Part shown: piece by piece, positions 11,446-22,260 of the stretch
Numbering within the stretch: position 1 is the stretch's first letter
Layout of the letters: the number at the start of each line of letters is the position of its first letter
Assembly (NCBI GenBank): GCA_006384855.1
Contig: VCJN01001897.1
Location: 62,001 to 126,000 of the forward strand
Origin: Tetraselmis striata
Lineage: Eukaryota > Chlorophyta > Chlorodendrophyceae > Chlorodendrales > Chlorodendraceae
Reading direction: 5' to 3'
Length of the DNA: 64,000 nt
Program-made: the position numbers and the translations under genes
The notes under the pieces: model-generated
What the model was told of the DNA's origin: nothing
The model's database searches: none
Seen by the model: only the letters and a program-made list of their open reading frames with translations

Positions 11446-13118
11446 GGCATGCCGGCAAAGGGATGGATAGCGAGTGTGTCGAAGGATGGCGTGTACTCAT
11501 GCAAGCACTGCCGGGGCAACGTGACGGGCACATGTGATAAGATGGCGCGAGAGCGGCACTTCCTAAAATTCCCGAACTGTAGCCACTCGTTGAAGCGTGC
11601 GGCTAAGTTGCGCCGCAAGGCCGCCTTATCACAAGCAGCAGCAGCAGGGGCGGCAGCAGCAGCAGCAGCAACAACAGGGGCGGCAGCAGGAGTAGCTGCA
11701 GCCGTCGGAAACGGCCCGCCGGCGCCGGTCTCGGACGACGGCGGCTCGAAGGTGGACGATGTGATGGGCGTGGGGGAGGACCCCGTTGGCGAAGACGGTA
11801 TGGACATCGACGCGCCTGCGTGGCCGCCGGCGGGCGTCGAACCCGCGATGAGGGCGTGATATGGAAAGGCGATCCCGGCGACTTCTACATGAAGGTCATC
11901 GCCAAGAAGTTCCGGGGAGTATGGCACTACGGCGTGATAACCGGCGTCGTTACCGAGTGGGTGTTGGAGGACTACGGCGGGGCGACCCAGTGGCGCGCTG
12001 TTTTCGAGGACGCGGACATTGTGGGCCTTCTGCGTTCAGAGGTGAGTGGGCCCGGCATGCGTGCTGGTGGCACCACTCAACTGCGGTTGTATGGAATCAC
12101 ACGCACCCGCCCGGTCGGCGTGGCAGGTTGTGGAGGCTATGGCGGCTGCCCAGGAGCACCCCCCTGTGGATGCGGACGGGGAGGCTCGCTTGGTAACCGT
12201 CCATGAAGGCGATGACTTGTCCAGTGAATCACGCACCTTGCCCGGCGTGCGTTCAACACAACCCGGCTGGCGGAGGCCAAGCAGAACACTGGCTGCCATG
12301 GCGTGTGCCATGTGCATGTGGTCCTGGGCTATGTCAGCATGATCAACCTCTTCCCCCTCGCGCCGTTCCACCTGTTTTTTTTTGGCTTGGGAAGGGACTT
12401 CTGGAGGAAATTTGTCACCGTGCAGGGCCACATTGGATTCCGAGCTATGAAGCAGGAAGACCGGCGCCAGGCTTTAGTCCCGATACCCAGCAACTTTGAA
12501 CGCGGGTTGCGCCCTTCGTTTGCAGTGTCCAAGAATCGAAAGGTAACCCCCCCCCCCCCCCCCCCCCGGGCGTGGGCGTGGGCGTGGGCGTGGGCGTGAC
12601 GGCATTCCCCTCCATGACTGCAGGGTCAGGCAAGGTGACGGTGCAGTCCGGCTGGGTCATGGAGGACTGCTTGCACCACATGGAAACGTTTTCCATTCTT
12701 AACGCCGGTCCGCTGCTCGAGGAGGCCCGGGTGAAGGCGATCATGACCGAGAAGGAGCTTCGCGTCCCCAGGCGGTGCTTGGGCACATGTACAAGCGCAT
12801 GCAAGGAGCTGCGTGGTTCGTCACGCGGTGGGGGTTGCAGAATGTGGTGACGGAGGAGGACGGCCCCGAGCGCAAGGCGCAGGTGGACGCGCTCACTAGG
12901 GAGGGGAGGACTCGATACCCAGCGGCGGCCGGGGCAGCGCGGCGCCAAGGCGCGGCGGCCGGGGCAGCGCGGCGCCAAGGCGCGGCGGCCGGGGCAGCGC
13001 GGCGCCAAGGCGCGGCGGCCGGGGCAGCGCGGCGCCAAGGCGCGGCGGCCGGGGCAGCGCGGCGCCAAGGCGCGGCGGCCGGGGCAGCGCGGCGCCAAGA
13101 CAGCGCATACAGCGGAAT
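11446..13118 (+). pseudogene. Broken multi-exon gene with N-terminal zinc-finger-like segment
   Basis: I do not recognise the family. From 11446 the frame reads MPAKGWIASVSKDG then YSCKHC...HFLKFPNCSH, a Cys-Cys-His-Cys/His layout like the BED-type fingers of some transposases. An Ala-rich stretch and an acidic stretch follow, with a stop at 11857. A second block in another frame (11836-12041) ends at a good donor GTGAGT and contains KKFRGVWHYGVITG...WRAVFEDAD, a Tudor-like or chromatin-reader-like pattern. A third block (about 12240-12542) ends at a donor followed directly by a C run. A fourth starts at 12624 after an AG and runs into the 30-bp repeats. The phases do not join, so the gene is broken or the models are wrong. 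Confidence 0.4.
12923..13100 (+). repeat. 30-bp tandem repeat, six units
   Basis: Six near-perfect units of 30 bp encode the decapeptide AAAGAARRQG in one frame. On the opposite strand the same units encode Arg- and Pro-rich repeats. The array sits at the 3' end of the broken gene, just before a dispersed repeat. Confidence 0.85.
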
Positions 13119-13692
13119 CGGCGGAAAGGGATGCATTACAAGCTGTGGACGGCAGCCGCTGAAAACTATGCGGTCATGCCGCAACAACCCCAGCACTGGC
13201 TTCTGGATACCTCTGATCTGGCTGACGGCGGCGGGCTGCGGGATGCAGGGCCGCATGACTGAGGTGGCGGTGCTGGTGAGCCCGCAGAGTCTGCATGCGG
13301 CGGAGGCGGCGCAGCCGCATAGGCACTAGACAATGCTCTGAAGCGAGCCCCAATTGTCTGCCCAGCGCCTGCCCCAATGTAACGCACCAGCTTGGCAGCA
13401 ATTGGCAGCTCTTTTGCCCCCCCTCCACCCCACAGACACACTACCAATACCAGTTTCTCATCCCGGCGGGCAGTTGATGCGTATACCTAGGCTTGTGCGT
13501 ACGCAGTGCGGGGGGGGGGGGGGGGGGGGAATCACTATAGCTAAGCTAGTGATGTGAGATATGAGTGCAGCAACAGATATTGTGCAAGATATAATACGAT
13601 GGCATGCAAGCGGGTCCCCGCTCTTCCACAATCATTGGCCCTGCTCCCTCTTGCCCCGCCCCCGGTGCCCTTTAGCTGCTCTCAGCATCCCG
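13105..13692 (+). repeat. Dispersed repeat, copy 1 (partner at 45 kb)
   Basis: About 580 bp that recur inverted at 45228-45820 with high identity, including a G/C run at the same place (13509-13530 and near 45385). One frame reads RQHIQRNRRKG-like text in both copies, so it may be the 3' end of a transposon gene. Confidence 0.75.
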
Positions 13693-13694
13693 AG

Positions 13695-13985
13695 TGGGAT
13701 GGGCGGGGCAGCGGTTGCTACCGAGTGAGGCGTAGCATCGTTTGCAGTAGCAACGCAGCCTTTCCGGTGTGACGCCGCCTGGATGTAACCCAGCAGTACG
13801 CGCAAAGTGCAAGTGCAAGCTGCTGATGGCGGGGATCCCGCGCGGGGGGGGGGGGGGGGGGGCAGCGGCTGTGGGATAGGCGCGGCAGCGGTTGCTACAG
13901 AGTGAGGCGTCGCATCGTTTGCAGTAGCAACGCAGCCTTTCCGGTTGCATAGTGTGACGCAGCAGTACGCGCAAAGTGCAAGTGT
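13695..13985. repeat. Tandem duplication of about 110-165 bp
   Basis: Two copies (about 13700-13815 and 13876-13985) share GGCAGCGGTTGCTAC, CATCGTTTGCAGTAGCAACG and CAGCAGTACGCGCAAAGTG. A G run at 13842-13862 lies between them. Confidence 0.75.
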
Positions 13986-14026
13986 TACACGTCCGTGTGC
14001 CCCACCCAATGACATTGCGCCCGACC

Positions 14027-14833
14027 TCACTGGCGGCATGTCTCGCTCTCCTTCAGCTCCTGGGCCGTCCGCCGCCTCACCCTGCGCACCCCACCAGCCG
14101 CGCGTGCCTTCTCGGAAGCCTCACACACGGCGGCGCGAGTCGCGTCGTGGAACGCGTCCCTGACATGGCGGAACTCCGCCCTCTTCGTGGCCGTGGTCGG
14201 GCAGGGGACTGCCCGCTGAAGGGTCGCCATGCATGGGTACTTGGGGCCGCACAAAGCCGGGGTGCCGTCACAGCAACACTCCCAGTCCGTCCGTTGGCCG
14301 CAGTCCACGCATGACGGGCGTCCGGCCAGGACACGCACATGATAGTGCATGTGGCCGCCTCCCCCCACTGCTCGTAGTGCTCCGGTCAACATGGCGACGA
14401 GCAAGTCGGCATGTCCCGCAGGTGGCTGCGGGGCGGGTGGCGCGAGCGCAGCCTCGCTCGCCTCGACAACCCCCTCAGCCCGATCAGTCGCCTCGACCAC
14501 GGCCTCCTCCGCCTCCTGACGCGGCGCACCAGGCGCATCATCGTCGCCTGGCAGGGCGTCCCCCCCCGCAACGGCGCCGTCGGCGGTGGCCGACGCCGTC
14601 GTGGCGGGGTGTTGTGAGGAGGTGGCCCTAGACATAGGTGGGGCCGGCACCGCCATGTGTTGCTCCACATGCGGTGCGGTTCCTGACGCGGCAGCTCCGT
14701 CGCACCAGTACCGGCGCCGGCACCCCACGCCTGCTGGGCTTACCACCAACCGGCATGTTTCCTTTGGGAGGCGGTTCATCCGCGTCGGAGGTGAGCGGCG
14801 GTGCCTGTGTGGGTGTGGATACTGCCCGGCCAT
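14027..14833 (-). CDS. Unrecognised ORF with Cys-rich finger
   Basis: A frame of 268 codons on the minus strand; start uncertain, since upstream sequence also lacks a clear signal. The middle is Ala/Glu-rich (about residues 90-150). Residues about 185-215 hold a Cys cluster, CVDCGQRTDWECCCDG then LCGPKYPC. This resembles the zinc-ribbon tails of some eukaryotic transposases, but I cannot assign a family. The last 50 residues are Arg/Ala-rich and helical-looking. The plus strand also has long open frames here because of GC content, so coding status is uncertain. It lies between a tandem duplication and C/G-run sequence, in mobile-DNA surroundings. Confidence 0.35.
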   Translation of the reverse strand: MAGQYPHPHRHRRSPPTRMNRLPKETCRLVVSPAGVGCRRRYWCDGAAASGTAPHVEQHMAVPAPPMSRATSSQHPATTASATADGAVAGGDALPGDDDAPGAPRQEAEEAVVEATDRAEGVVEASEAALAPPAPQPPAGHADLLVAMLTGALRAVGGGGHMHYHVRVLAGRPSCVDCGQRTDWECCCDGTPALCGPKYPCMATLQRAVPCPTTATKRAEFRHVRDAFHDATRAAVCEASEKARAAGGVRRVRRRTAQELKESETCRQ

Positions 14834-15611
14834 TAGGGCTCCCGCCGCCTGTCGCTCCGCCGACCCACGCCGCGGCGTGTGCTGCGCCCCGCATAGTCGC
14901 CTCGAATATAATATACATGACGCGGGGACGGGGGGGGGGGGGGGGGGGGATTCGTGCGTTTCGTATGTCGGCGGAAAGGCGTGCGAAGCTGCGGCTGGCG
15001 AAGGTGGTGGAAGTAAGCGTGGCGGCGTCGGCGGCGTATTACCGTGCGTGCATGCGTGCGCAACCCCGCGGCAGCAAGCGCCGGACTCGGCGTGTGCCAG
15101 CGGCAGAGCTGCGAAGCCATGGACACGGTACGGGATGCCAAGTCTGGCTAAGCAACTGCCGAAGCTGGCGGCTTAACCCCCATGTCCGGCGGTTGAGGGA
15201 CGGAAAGTGCGTAGAAGTTGATCGGGAAAGCGGGCACATAAGCCTGGCTGTGCTAGGTTCCTATTAAGTAATGGCGGTTTGTGCTAAGTAATTCGTGGGG
15301 GTAGACCATGCAGCGCAGGTAGGGGGCGGTATAAATGAGGCCGGGCACATATACTGCTCCACGAAACGACACTGTCGCACGTGTAGTTGAATAGACCCCC
15401 CCCCCCCCCCCCCCCGCCGGGTCGGCCCGCCGACCCGCCACGGCATGTAATATCTGTCATGCATCGCCGGGGTATGTGTGAGTGGATGCCCCGCCGCCAC
15501 ATCCCCCCCCCCCCCCCCCCATTTACACTTGTGCACTCATTAAGTTTGGGCTGGTTTCGGAGCAGTACATGTACGTATGTATATACATACAATGGAACGT
15601 AGGACCTGCGC
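14834..15611. other. Gap with G/C runs, no gene
   Basis: GC-rich, with a G run at about 14930-14949 and C runs at 15396-15417 and 15503-15520. Open frames exist on both strands but none has a domain. Confidence 0.4.
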
Positions 15612-16780
15612 GGAAAGAGGCGGGGCTGGCGGAGTGCGTTGGGGGTGCGTAGAGTAGCGTGTTGGTGAGATTCGGGGTGCATCGGACGCCGGATGCCCAT
15701 CCACCCAGCGTAAAAGACGCGTACGTAATATTCACACTATATATATTCACACGCAAATGTGTGAAAACCGGACATTCCGTGCCGGATGGGTGGGAATACG
15801 GCGTCCGATGCAGCCAAAACCCCAGCAACACGCTATTCTATGCACCGCCAATGCACTCCGCCAGCACCGCCTCATTCTCTGTCGATTTCGAAAACGCCTT
15901 CACATTACCCACCGCTAATTGCAATTGCCACCGTGTAATGTTGTCACGATGTGCGCACACAACAACACTTACTACCGGTTCCGACGCGGATGGAGGCGAG
16001 GCTTGCGGAGTGCGTTGGGGGTGCGTAGAGTAGCGTGCTGCAAATAATTGGGGTGCATCGGACGCCGGATGCCCACCCACCCGGCGTAAAAGACGCGTAA
16101 TATTCACACTTTATTAACACACAAATGTGTGAAAACCGGACATTCCGTGCCGGATGGGTGGGAATACGGCGTCCGATGCAGCCAAAACCCCAACACGCTA
16201 TTCTGTGCACCGCCAATGCACTCCGCCAGCACCGCCTCATTCTCTGTCGATTTCGAAAACACCTTCACATTATCCACCGCTAATAATTGCAATTGCCACC
16301 GTGTAATGTTGTCACGATGTGCGCACACAACAACACTTACTACCGGTTCCGACGCGGATGGAGGCGAGGCTTGCGGAGTGCGTTGGGGGTGCGTAGAGTA
16401 GCGTGCTGCAAATAATTGGGGTGCATCGGACGCCGGATGCCCATCCACCCGGCGTAAAAGACGCGTAATATTCACACTGCTTTATTAACACACAAATGTG
16501 TGAAAACCGGACATTCCGTGCCGGATGGGTGGGAATACGGCGTCCGATGCAGCCAAAACCCCAGCAACACGCTATTCTATGCACCGCCAATGCACTCCGC
16601 CAGCACCGCCTCATTCTCTGTCGATTTCGAAAACGCCTTCACATTATCCACCGCTAATAATTGCAATTGCCACCGTGTAATGTTGTCACGATGTGCGCAC
16701 ACAACAACACTTACTACCGGTTCCGACGCGGATGGAGGCGAGGCTTGCGGAGTGCACTTGCGGTGCACAGACTAGCGGGA
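15612..16780. repeat. Tandem array of foldback elements, about 370-bp unit
   Basis: Three units begin at about 15629, 16008 and 16376, with a partial end near 16750. Each unit is itself a long inverted repeat. The left arm (for example 15612-15715, with GAGTGCGTTGGGGGTGCG and TGCATCGGACGCCGGATG) pairs with the right arm (15775-15882, with CGGCGTCCGATGCA and AATGCACTCCGCC) across about 60 bp that contain ACAAATGTGTGA. The arms flank a spacer with TCACGATGTGCGCACACAAC. Units differ by small indels only. Confidence 0.85.
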
Positions 16781-17199
16781 GACTAGATCCATTGTCGCTT
16801 ATTTACAAGCACGGGCGGTGCTGCCAGACCTGATCGTCTACGGCCGATATAATATTCACACTATATTAACATCGGTGCACACCGCCGCACACCGCCGCAC
16901 AACGCTGCGCGCGCACATTCGTCGCACACATTATCCCGGATTCACTCGCCGTATCCATTACGCCGTGCTACTTCAACAATAAACATTGCGAAATTACACC
17001 GACACAATGCCGCACCGACTAGCTCTTGACAATACGTGCATATAAATAGTAGTGGCGCGCTGCTCCTCGCCTCCGATGTGTCGTTGACTGCTGCGGAAGG
17101 CGGTCGTCGACTGGGTGTTAGTTTCTCCACCTCGGCCGCCCCCCCCCCCCCCCCCCCCCCCGCCCCCCCCCCCCCCCCCTTCACCGCTCACAGCGCCAT
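16781..17199. other. Gap with TATA-like site and C runs
   Basis: No gene. TATAAATAG at 17040-17048 could be a TATA box for the small ORF that follows. C runs fill 17141-17180. Confidence 0.35.
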
Positions 17200-17486
17200 G
17201 GCCGACCTCGCCCCCCCGGGCAAAAGTGGGCGGCGAGCCTTGTTGTCTCGCGTGTCCGCGCCGCCGGCATCGAGGAGGACGAGAAAGACATGAGGAAACG
17301 CGTGACAAGGTGGGCGCGCAACAAAACACTCCATCCTCCACATTAGCACGCACCCACTCGTGGCTAACTTGTGCCGCGCGCAGGTTCGTCCGGGAGCGCC
17401 GTAAGGCCCACCTCAACGCCAAGGCTTCCACAGTGCCAGCGGCGCAACTCGTGGTGGCCGAGGAGGCCGCATCCTCAGCCGCTTAA
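17200..17486 (+). CDS. Possible small two-exon basic protein
   Basis: A frame through 17200-17309 ends GIEEDEKDMRKRVTR at a GT (17310). An AG at 17383 resumes in matching phase with FVRERRKAHLNAKAS and reads to a stop at 17484-17486, ending in an Ala/Glu tail. The 74-bp intron and charged, helical sequence are plausible for a real gene. The start cannot be placed, because C runs just upstream give poly-Pro in every frame. Function unknown. Confidence 0.35.
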
Positions 17487-17504
17487 AGGCGAAACGATTG
17501 TGGC

Positions 17505-17774
17505 TTGTTGTGGGTGTCTGGGCACAGGGGGCGTCCCGACGCGAAGGTAAGGAAGCTCATGGCGGCGTCGTCGACGGCACAGCCTCCCGGGGTGGTGAAG
17601 ACACTGACGGATGACAAGAAGCGGAAGAGGCCAGTGAAGAAACGCCGAGGTAAGAAACTGACGGTCGCGGAGTCGGAGGCGCAGGCGGAGGCGGAGGCGG
17701 AGGCGGAGGCGGAGGCAGCGAGATCGTCGAAGCGGAGGGTCCCCCGGGCACGCAAGAACAAGAACAAGCAGTAG
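17505..17774 (+). CDS. Small Lys/Arg-rich ORF with Ala-Glu repeat
   Basis: 89 codons. It contains DDKKRKRPVKKRRGKK, a strong nuclear-localisation-like stretch, then a run of AE dipeptides from a GAGGCG hexamer repeat (about 17680-17715), then a basic end. It may be a separate gene, an exon of the ORF just upstream, or a transposon ORF. The apparent ATG is not certain. Confidence 0.3.
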   Translation: MLWVSGHRGRPDAKVRKLMAASSTAQPPGVVKTLTDDKKRKRPVKKRRGKKLTVAESEAQAEAEAEAEAEAARSSKRRVPRARKNKNKQ

Positions 17775-18493
17775 CCCCCACCCCCTTACCCCCCCCCCCC
17801 CCCCCCAGGCGGGAGCGGCTGGCGGCGAGGGGGGGCGGGGGGGGGCGGGACGGGCGTGGTCCCCCCGCCCCCGCACAACCCCCCCCCCCCCCCCCCCCCC
17901 CCCGGGCCACATTCCCCGATGGCAGCTGTCGCGAATATTGTAATTCAAACATTCTTCGGCAAAGCGCTGCCTGCCCCCGCCCTCCCCCTCGCGAATATTT
18001 ATGTAACATGAGCACTCTTTGGCAAAACATGGCAGCCAAACCGCCCATCTGATGACCTTTGATCGGACGGCTGGCAAGCCCGTTCAGCAGTACTAGCTAT
18101 AATGTACACAAAATTCCCCACTTTGGCCAAATAGTACGGCTGAGATTTGCGCTCCCATGTACTAATAGTCGTAGTTATCCACAGGACCACTGGTCATCGT
18201 GCCCGGGTACCGGGTACCGGGTACTAGATACCCGGTACCGGCGTAATAAATATATCGCGTACTACCCGGTACTACACGGACAACCTTGTACCTTGTACGT
18301 CAGTGCCATGTACGCTTCACCGGGCTGGTACGACTACCAGAATGATGACAAAAAGGATTTATCGCCCGCCGGCAATAACGCCGGATGTACTCGCACGTAA
18401 CTGGATGGACGTGCCGCCACCAGCAGCAGCCTTCACGGATAAATAATAGTCGCTAGTAGTAGTGCTTCGTCACCTGTATGTCACATCTGAATC
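17775..18493. other. Gap, C runs and a GGTACC palindrome cluster
   Basis: C runs at about 17789-17807 and 17879-17903. Around 18200-18245 the phrase CGGGTAC repeats and mirrors itself. No supported gene; the 113-codon plus frame from 18059 has no recognisable feature. Confidence 0.4.
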
Positions 18494-19279
18494 TCACAGT
18501 GCATGCTGGCCCCATGTAGTGAGCGGGATGTCTGCGTTAGCGGCGGCGGAAGCACCTACTATGTGCCTTACTGACAGAGCCAGAGATGAACAGCCAGTCA
18601 TCCAGATAGCAGAGCATCTTGAGGCCCCTACTGCGCCAGTGTCGCACCAGAACTCCCATGACTTTAGAAAAGCAGCGGGGGGCATCAGACAACCCAAAGC
18701 ATAGAACTCGCCAAGTGTAGAATTTTCCTCTCCATTCAGACCCGCTGAAAGTTGCAGCTGAGTCATGGAGGCGGTCATGGTAATAGCCCTGAGTCAGATC
18801 TATGCAGGTCAGCATGTCGCCGGGAATCACCAGGTCTGACAACTTAGATAACGACTCCATCCTGAATAGAGTGTAAACCAAGTGTTTGTTGACATGACGC
18901 TGATCGCAGATCAGCCTGAGTCCACCATGGGGTTTGGGGACCACACCTAAAGGGTTCAGCACCACATGACGCATAGGTTCTTCTCTGATATGGCCCAAGC
19001 CAGCGGCAACAGCAAAGCGATCTGCCCATCAATAAAATCGGGGTGCTGCAGCGCGGAAGGGTGATTCGGCAGATGACTGGGTGGTGCAGGACCATCAGCC
19101 CAATTCATACGGTAGCCATGCCTGACCCAATCTCTGACCTGACTGTCTCTGACTGATTCAGTGAAGCCGTCCCAAAATTGCCAGCCTTTACGGATAACAC
19201 CGGCCGATTCCACAAGAGAATTGACGTCCAGAGCCGGCTCATGAGGAAGCTCAAAATTAGCTGTCGTTAAAACCGTCAC
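18494..19279 (-). pseudogene. DIRS-like (tyrosine-recombinase retroelement) reverse transcriptase
   Basis: Two overlapping minus frames make one RT. 19279-18956 gives FWDGFTESVRDSQVRDWV and ALQHPDFIDGQIALL. 18998-18537 gives LNPLGVVPKPHGGLRLICD, IDLTQGYYH, FGLSDAPRCFSKVM and the active site CYLDDWLF. GVVPKP plus YLDDW-type text is typical of DIRS/Ngaro/Kangaroo RTs (established family knowledge). A frameshift lies near 18980 and the thumb is cut near 18494. The Ty3 chromovirus sits just upstream (19716 on), and a gag with a zinc knuckle in the same orientation lies beyond it. The two were probably one element before the insertion. Confidence 0.75.
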
Positions 19280-19710
19280 AAAATGCCAACGCCACAGACA
19301 GCATCATAGTGGTTAGCAAGCAGCCTGGATGACTGCGGCATGAATCAAACAGTGAGTTTGAACTCGAAATCGTCTGAAACTGAAAATAGCAGTATTTTCG
19401 AATTTAATATCGCTCCCACACAACGGGAGATATGAATCGTCACACAGGGTGTGCCGCTCTTTACACGAATGCATCGCCGACCAACTTATGGAAAGTTGCA
19501 GAGGCAACTGCCCGGGGCAGCACAGAGTCGCAGGGGACATCATATGTATTACATACGAGGTATTTCTCGGAGATACGCCACCAAACAGGTGACCCTCCCT
19601 GAGGAGATCAGAGCTGCTATGACACGAGCCTGAGCTCAGCTCCCGGAGGAGGGCTTACAGCTGCCCGGAGGCCTAACTGCAGCTACAGGAAACACCATCG
19701 CTAGCCATGC
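19280..19710 (-). other. Probable linker of the DIRS-like element
   Basis: No domain recognised. It lies between the RT and the Ty3 insertion point. A minus frame of 76 codons (19543-19313) has no clear motif. Confidence 0.35.
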
Positions 19711-19715
19711 CAGGA

Positions 19716-20070
19716 TGTAAGTACTCGTTGCAGTACTTAGTGAAACATGGCTCTTACTCGTAGCGTTTCGCGAATTGAGTTGGTTGCAGAATGTAATCTC
19801 TTACAACATGCAGGTGGCATTGGATATTTATCCTATAGCGGTCCGACTGGGCACCACAGACAAGCAGCTAGTAGCGCTACCCTGATGATTTAGGACTTGT
19901 AGCGCGTACTGTATTTATGTTAGAAGGAATATTACTTGCGCCTGGTTGTGGCCGTACCAGTAAATAATAAGCGTGCTGAAATATCAGCAGTACAACAGTA
20001 TGATTACTTGGCCATAAAACGTCGCAGGTTTGTGGTGGTACTAGGGTAGTCGCTAGGCGCAACCCTAACA
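19716..20070 (-). repeat. 3' LTR of the chromovirus
   Basis: 355 bp, TGTAAG...CTAACA on the plus strand. It differs from the other LTR at about seven sites, mostly transitions. Confidence 0.93.
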
Positions 20071-20083
20071 TTCCCACCCCTCT
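20071..20083 (-). other. Polypurine tract of the chromovirus
   Basis: Reads AGAGGGGTGGGAA on the minus strand, directly against the 3' LTR, as expected for the plus-strand primer. Confidence 0.75.
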
Positions 20084-20183
20084 GATAAATGACGAACTGG
20101 AAAGTGTCTTTTCGCGTCGTCGAAGGCCTGGCGCAGAGGTCGGTTGGCGGTGGAAGCGTGATATAGCAGCAGCAACAGTAGTA

Positions 20184-21074
20184 CTAGGTGTCAACGCTCC
20201 GGGATGGAAAACGCGACGGGTGGCGCGCTCGCAGGTTGGCGTATTCCTTTGAGCGCAGCGTGTCTTGCAGATGTCGGCTCGCCCTCGCGAAATCGTGTAG
20301 CGCCTCGACACGGCGCAGCACGCTGTATGGCTCCCAACTGTCGTGACTTGAGTCGTAGTTCAGCCAACGCACCAGAAAGACGAGGCAGAGTCCTCGCTTG
20401 AACAGATCCTCGCGGCGCTCGATAGAGAAGTCGAGCACGCGTTCAACGACGAACTCGTCGACAGGGGGCTCCACAGTGGACGGTATTGTATCGGGCTGTG
20501 CATCTGGATTGACGCACTGACGCAGTCGACTGATGTGAAACACATTGTGGCAGTCGAACGTTGGTGGCAGGCGCAGATGATGCGCCTGGCTGGAGATCTT
20601 GGCCGTGACTGGGTAGGGGCCGATGTAGCGCTGTCGGAATTCGCGCGACGGTTGGTTGCGTATAAGCAAGTGCTCCGTTGAGAGCCAGACTTTGTCTCCT
20701 TCTGCGATCTCAACATGGCTGGTTTTGCGGTCGGCATAGACCTTTTGATATTCATCAGCAAGCTTCAATTGCTCAGTAATCAACATGTGAATATCTTGAA
20801 TATTTGCAACCGTGTTGCGTGCATCTTGATTGGCAGTAGCAATCATATCAGGTGGTGTCAGTGGCATCATGCCATAAATTGCCTCAAAAGGGGCATAATG
20901 TGTTGCTGAATGGACTGAATTGTTGTAAGAAAATTCAGCAAGAGCTAAATGACTTAACCAAGAGTCATGTTGCTTGTGAACAAACGCACGTAATATTTGC
21001 TCAATAGTTCTGTGGGTGCGTTCAGTTTGACCGTCAGTTTGCGGGTAAGCGCTGGAAATATTTATCGTTGTTAA
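20184..21074 (-). pseudogene. Integrase C-terminal half plus chromodomain
   Basis: Resumes after the inserted element with INISSAYPQTDGQTERT, which carries the catalytic Glu of the DDE triad, then the usual SYNNSVHSATHYAPFEAIYG stretch. Next come the integrase C-terminal fold (HVEIAEGDKVWLSTEHL, FRQRYIGPYPV, HNVFHISRLRQCV) and a chromodomain (FVVERVLDF...FLVRWLNYDSSHDSWEP). The chromodomain places the element among chromoviruses and would direct it to particular chromatin (family knowledge). The frame is open from about 20870 to 20184. Confidence 0.85.
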
Positions 21075-22258
21075 GTACTTAACTGAGTTTAGTCAGACGA
21101 CGGACCCAGTTGTGCGGTCAAACGACTACCACCTGGAAAATATAGCACAGTAGCCAGTCATCGGCTCTGTCTAGAATCTTCCAGGATGGGACAGTGAGCA
21201 GCGGACTCGCGACCGCACCAGCTCCCGACTTGTTTCCCTGCTTGCATGCAGCTACTACTTAGCCAACTGTCTAGACCATAGCGCTCATCCCTTTCGCTGT
21301 TGCGCTTCACGGCGCAAAAGCTCGTCGCTGAGCTGCGCCACTGCTTCCGAACCATAGTCCGCGAAACCGGGCTTGAGGAGGCTGCGGCGAACCACCTGTG
21401 CGACTGTCTTGGTCCGCGCATCCGCATCGTTCGACGCGTTGAGGCGGATAAACGCCAGGAAGTCGCGCCGGTGTTTATTTGAGGCGTCGTAGGCCGCCAC
21501 GCCCGCTTCAAGGAGGCGAAGGTCCTCATCACCAGGGGGCTGCGCCGCGCTTGCCGCTCTCTTAATCGACGCGAGCGCCTCGCAGAGAGCCACGTGGGCC
21601 ACCGCATCGTAGAAGCCAAAGCAGTACAGAGAGCGGTACTGATCCAAAGTGGCCCAGTGCCGACGCGCGATGAGCTGGCGGTGCGTCTCGTCAGGTGAGA
21701 TGTCGTACAGTTGGGGAATCGGAGAGAGGCCGGGACTGGGCTTGACGGAAAAGCCGGGCCAATCAAATGAGCCCACTCCTCCCAGACTAAGGAAGGGGCA
21801 GCGGCCCTAGGGCCACCGCGCTGGGGCTGGGGCACGGAAACGTGCTCTGCACGAGCCGGTGCGTCGTGCTGGGAGCTCGCCGCGGCAGCGCTATGAGCGG
21901 GCGCGCGGGGCTCGGTAGGAGTAGAACCACTAGGCCGCTCAAGGTCGCTTCGTAGGGCTTCCAGAAGCTCCGTAAGCCCCGCGAAACCGGCCTCCAGCGC
22001 GGCGATGCGGTCTTCGGCTAGGCCACTAGGGGCGTCACCGGAGTTGTCAGGCATACTGAGCCCTGACAATGCCGTGCGCAGGGCGTCGTGCTAGCGCAGG
22101 CGGATAATATCGACAAGGATCGCTTCCCCTCGCGGCACAGGTGCCGCGCGATTGCTGGGGCGTGAAGCGCAACAGCAAAAGGGATGGTGTGTGGTGTGGC
22201 GAGGGGCTTGTAAAACAAGACACTCGCTTCTGGCAACGTGACTCGCACTCTGTCTAAG
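21075..22258 (-). mobile_element. Insertion into integrase: DIRS-type gag fragment
   Basis: Integrase reading ends at LFTALQT near 22261 and resumes at about 21074, so roughly 1.18 kb is foreign. AGTTT occurs at both edges (about 21085-21095 and 22260-22266) and may be a short target duplication, but the edges are not exact. No terminal repeats were seen. Confidence 0.6.
21285..22054 (-). pseudogene. Gag-like ORF of the inserted element, frameshifted
   Basis: Starts MPDNSGDAPSGLAEDRIAALE at 22054 with a short coiled-coil-like N-terminus and a Pro/Ala-rich linker. It shifts frame near 21780 and continues GLSPIPQLYDISPDETHRQL to a stop at 21285. The PQLYDISP segment followed by a helical domain (about 130 residues) resembles the capsid-like first ORF of DIRS-type elements in algae and animals (inference). 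No zinc knuckle follows, so the element is 3'-truncated. Confidence 0.5.
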
Positions 22259-22260
22259 CT

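Noticed and set aside
14638..15267. 209-codon plus-strand ORF
   Set aside because: No conserved text, crosses a G run; the opposite strand has a more protein-like Cys cluster.
15612..16780. Regular repeats that could suggest a CRISPR array
   Set aside because: Units are about 370 bp, internally palindromic and nearly identical, with no short repeat plus unique spacer layout; the window is eukaryotic.
18059..18400. 113-codon plus-strand ORF
   Set aside because: No domain, low-complexity GGTACC palindromes inside, no splice or promoter context.
10848..18502. GTGAGATTCAGATGTGAC shared inverted between 10.85 and 18.48 kb as a transposon end
   Set aside because: Only about 20-35 bp are shared and no TIR partner or target duplication could be seen.
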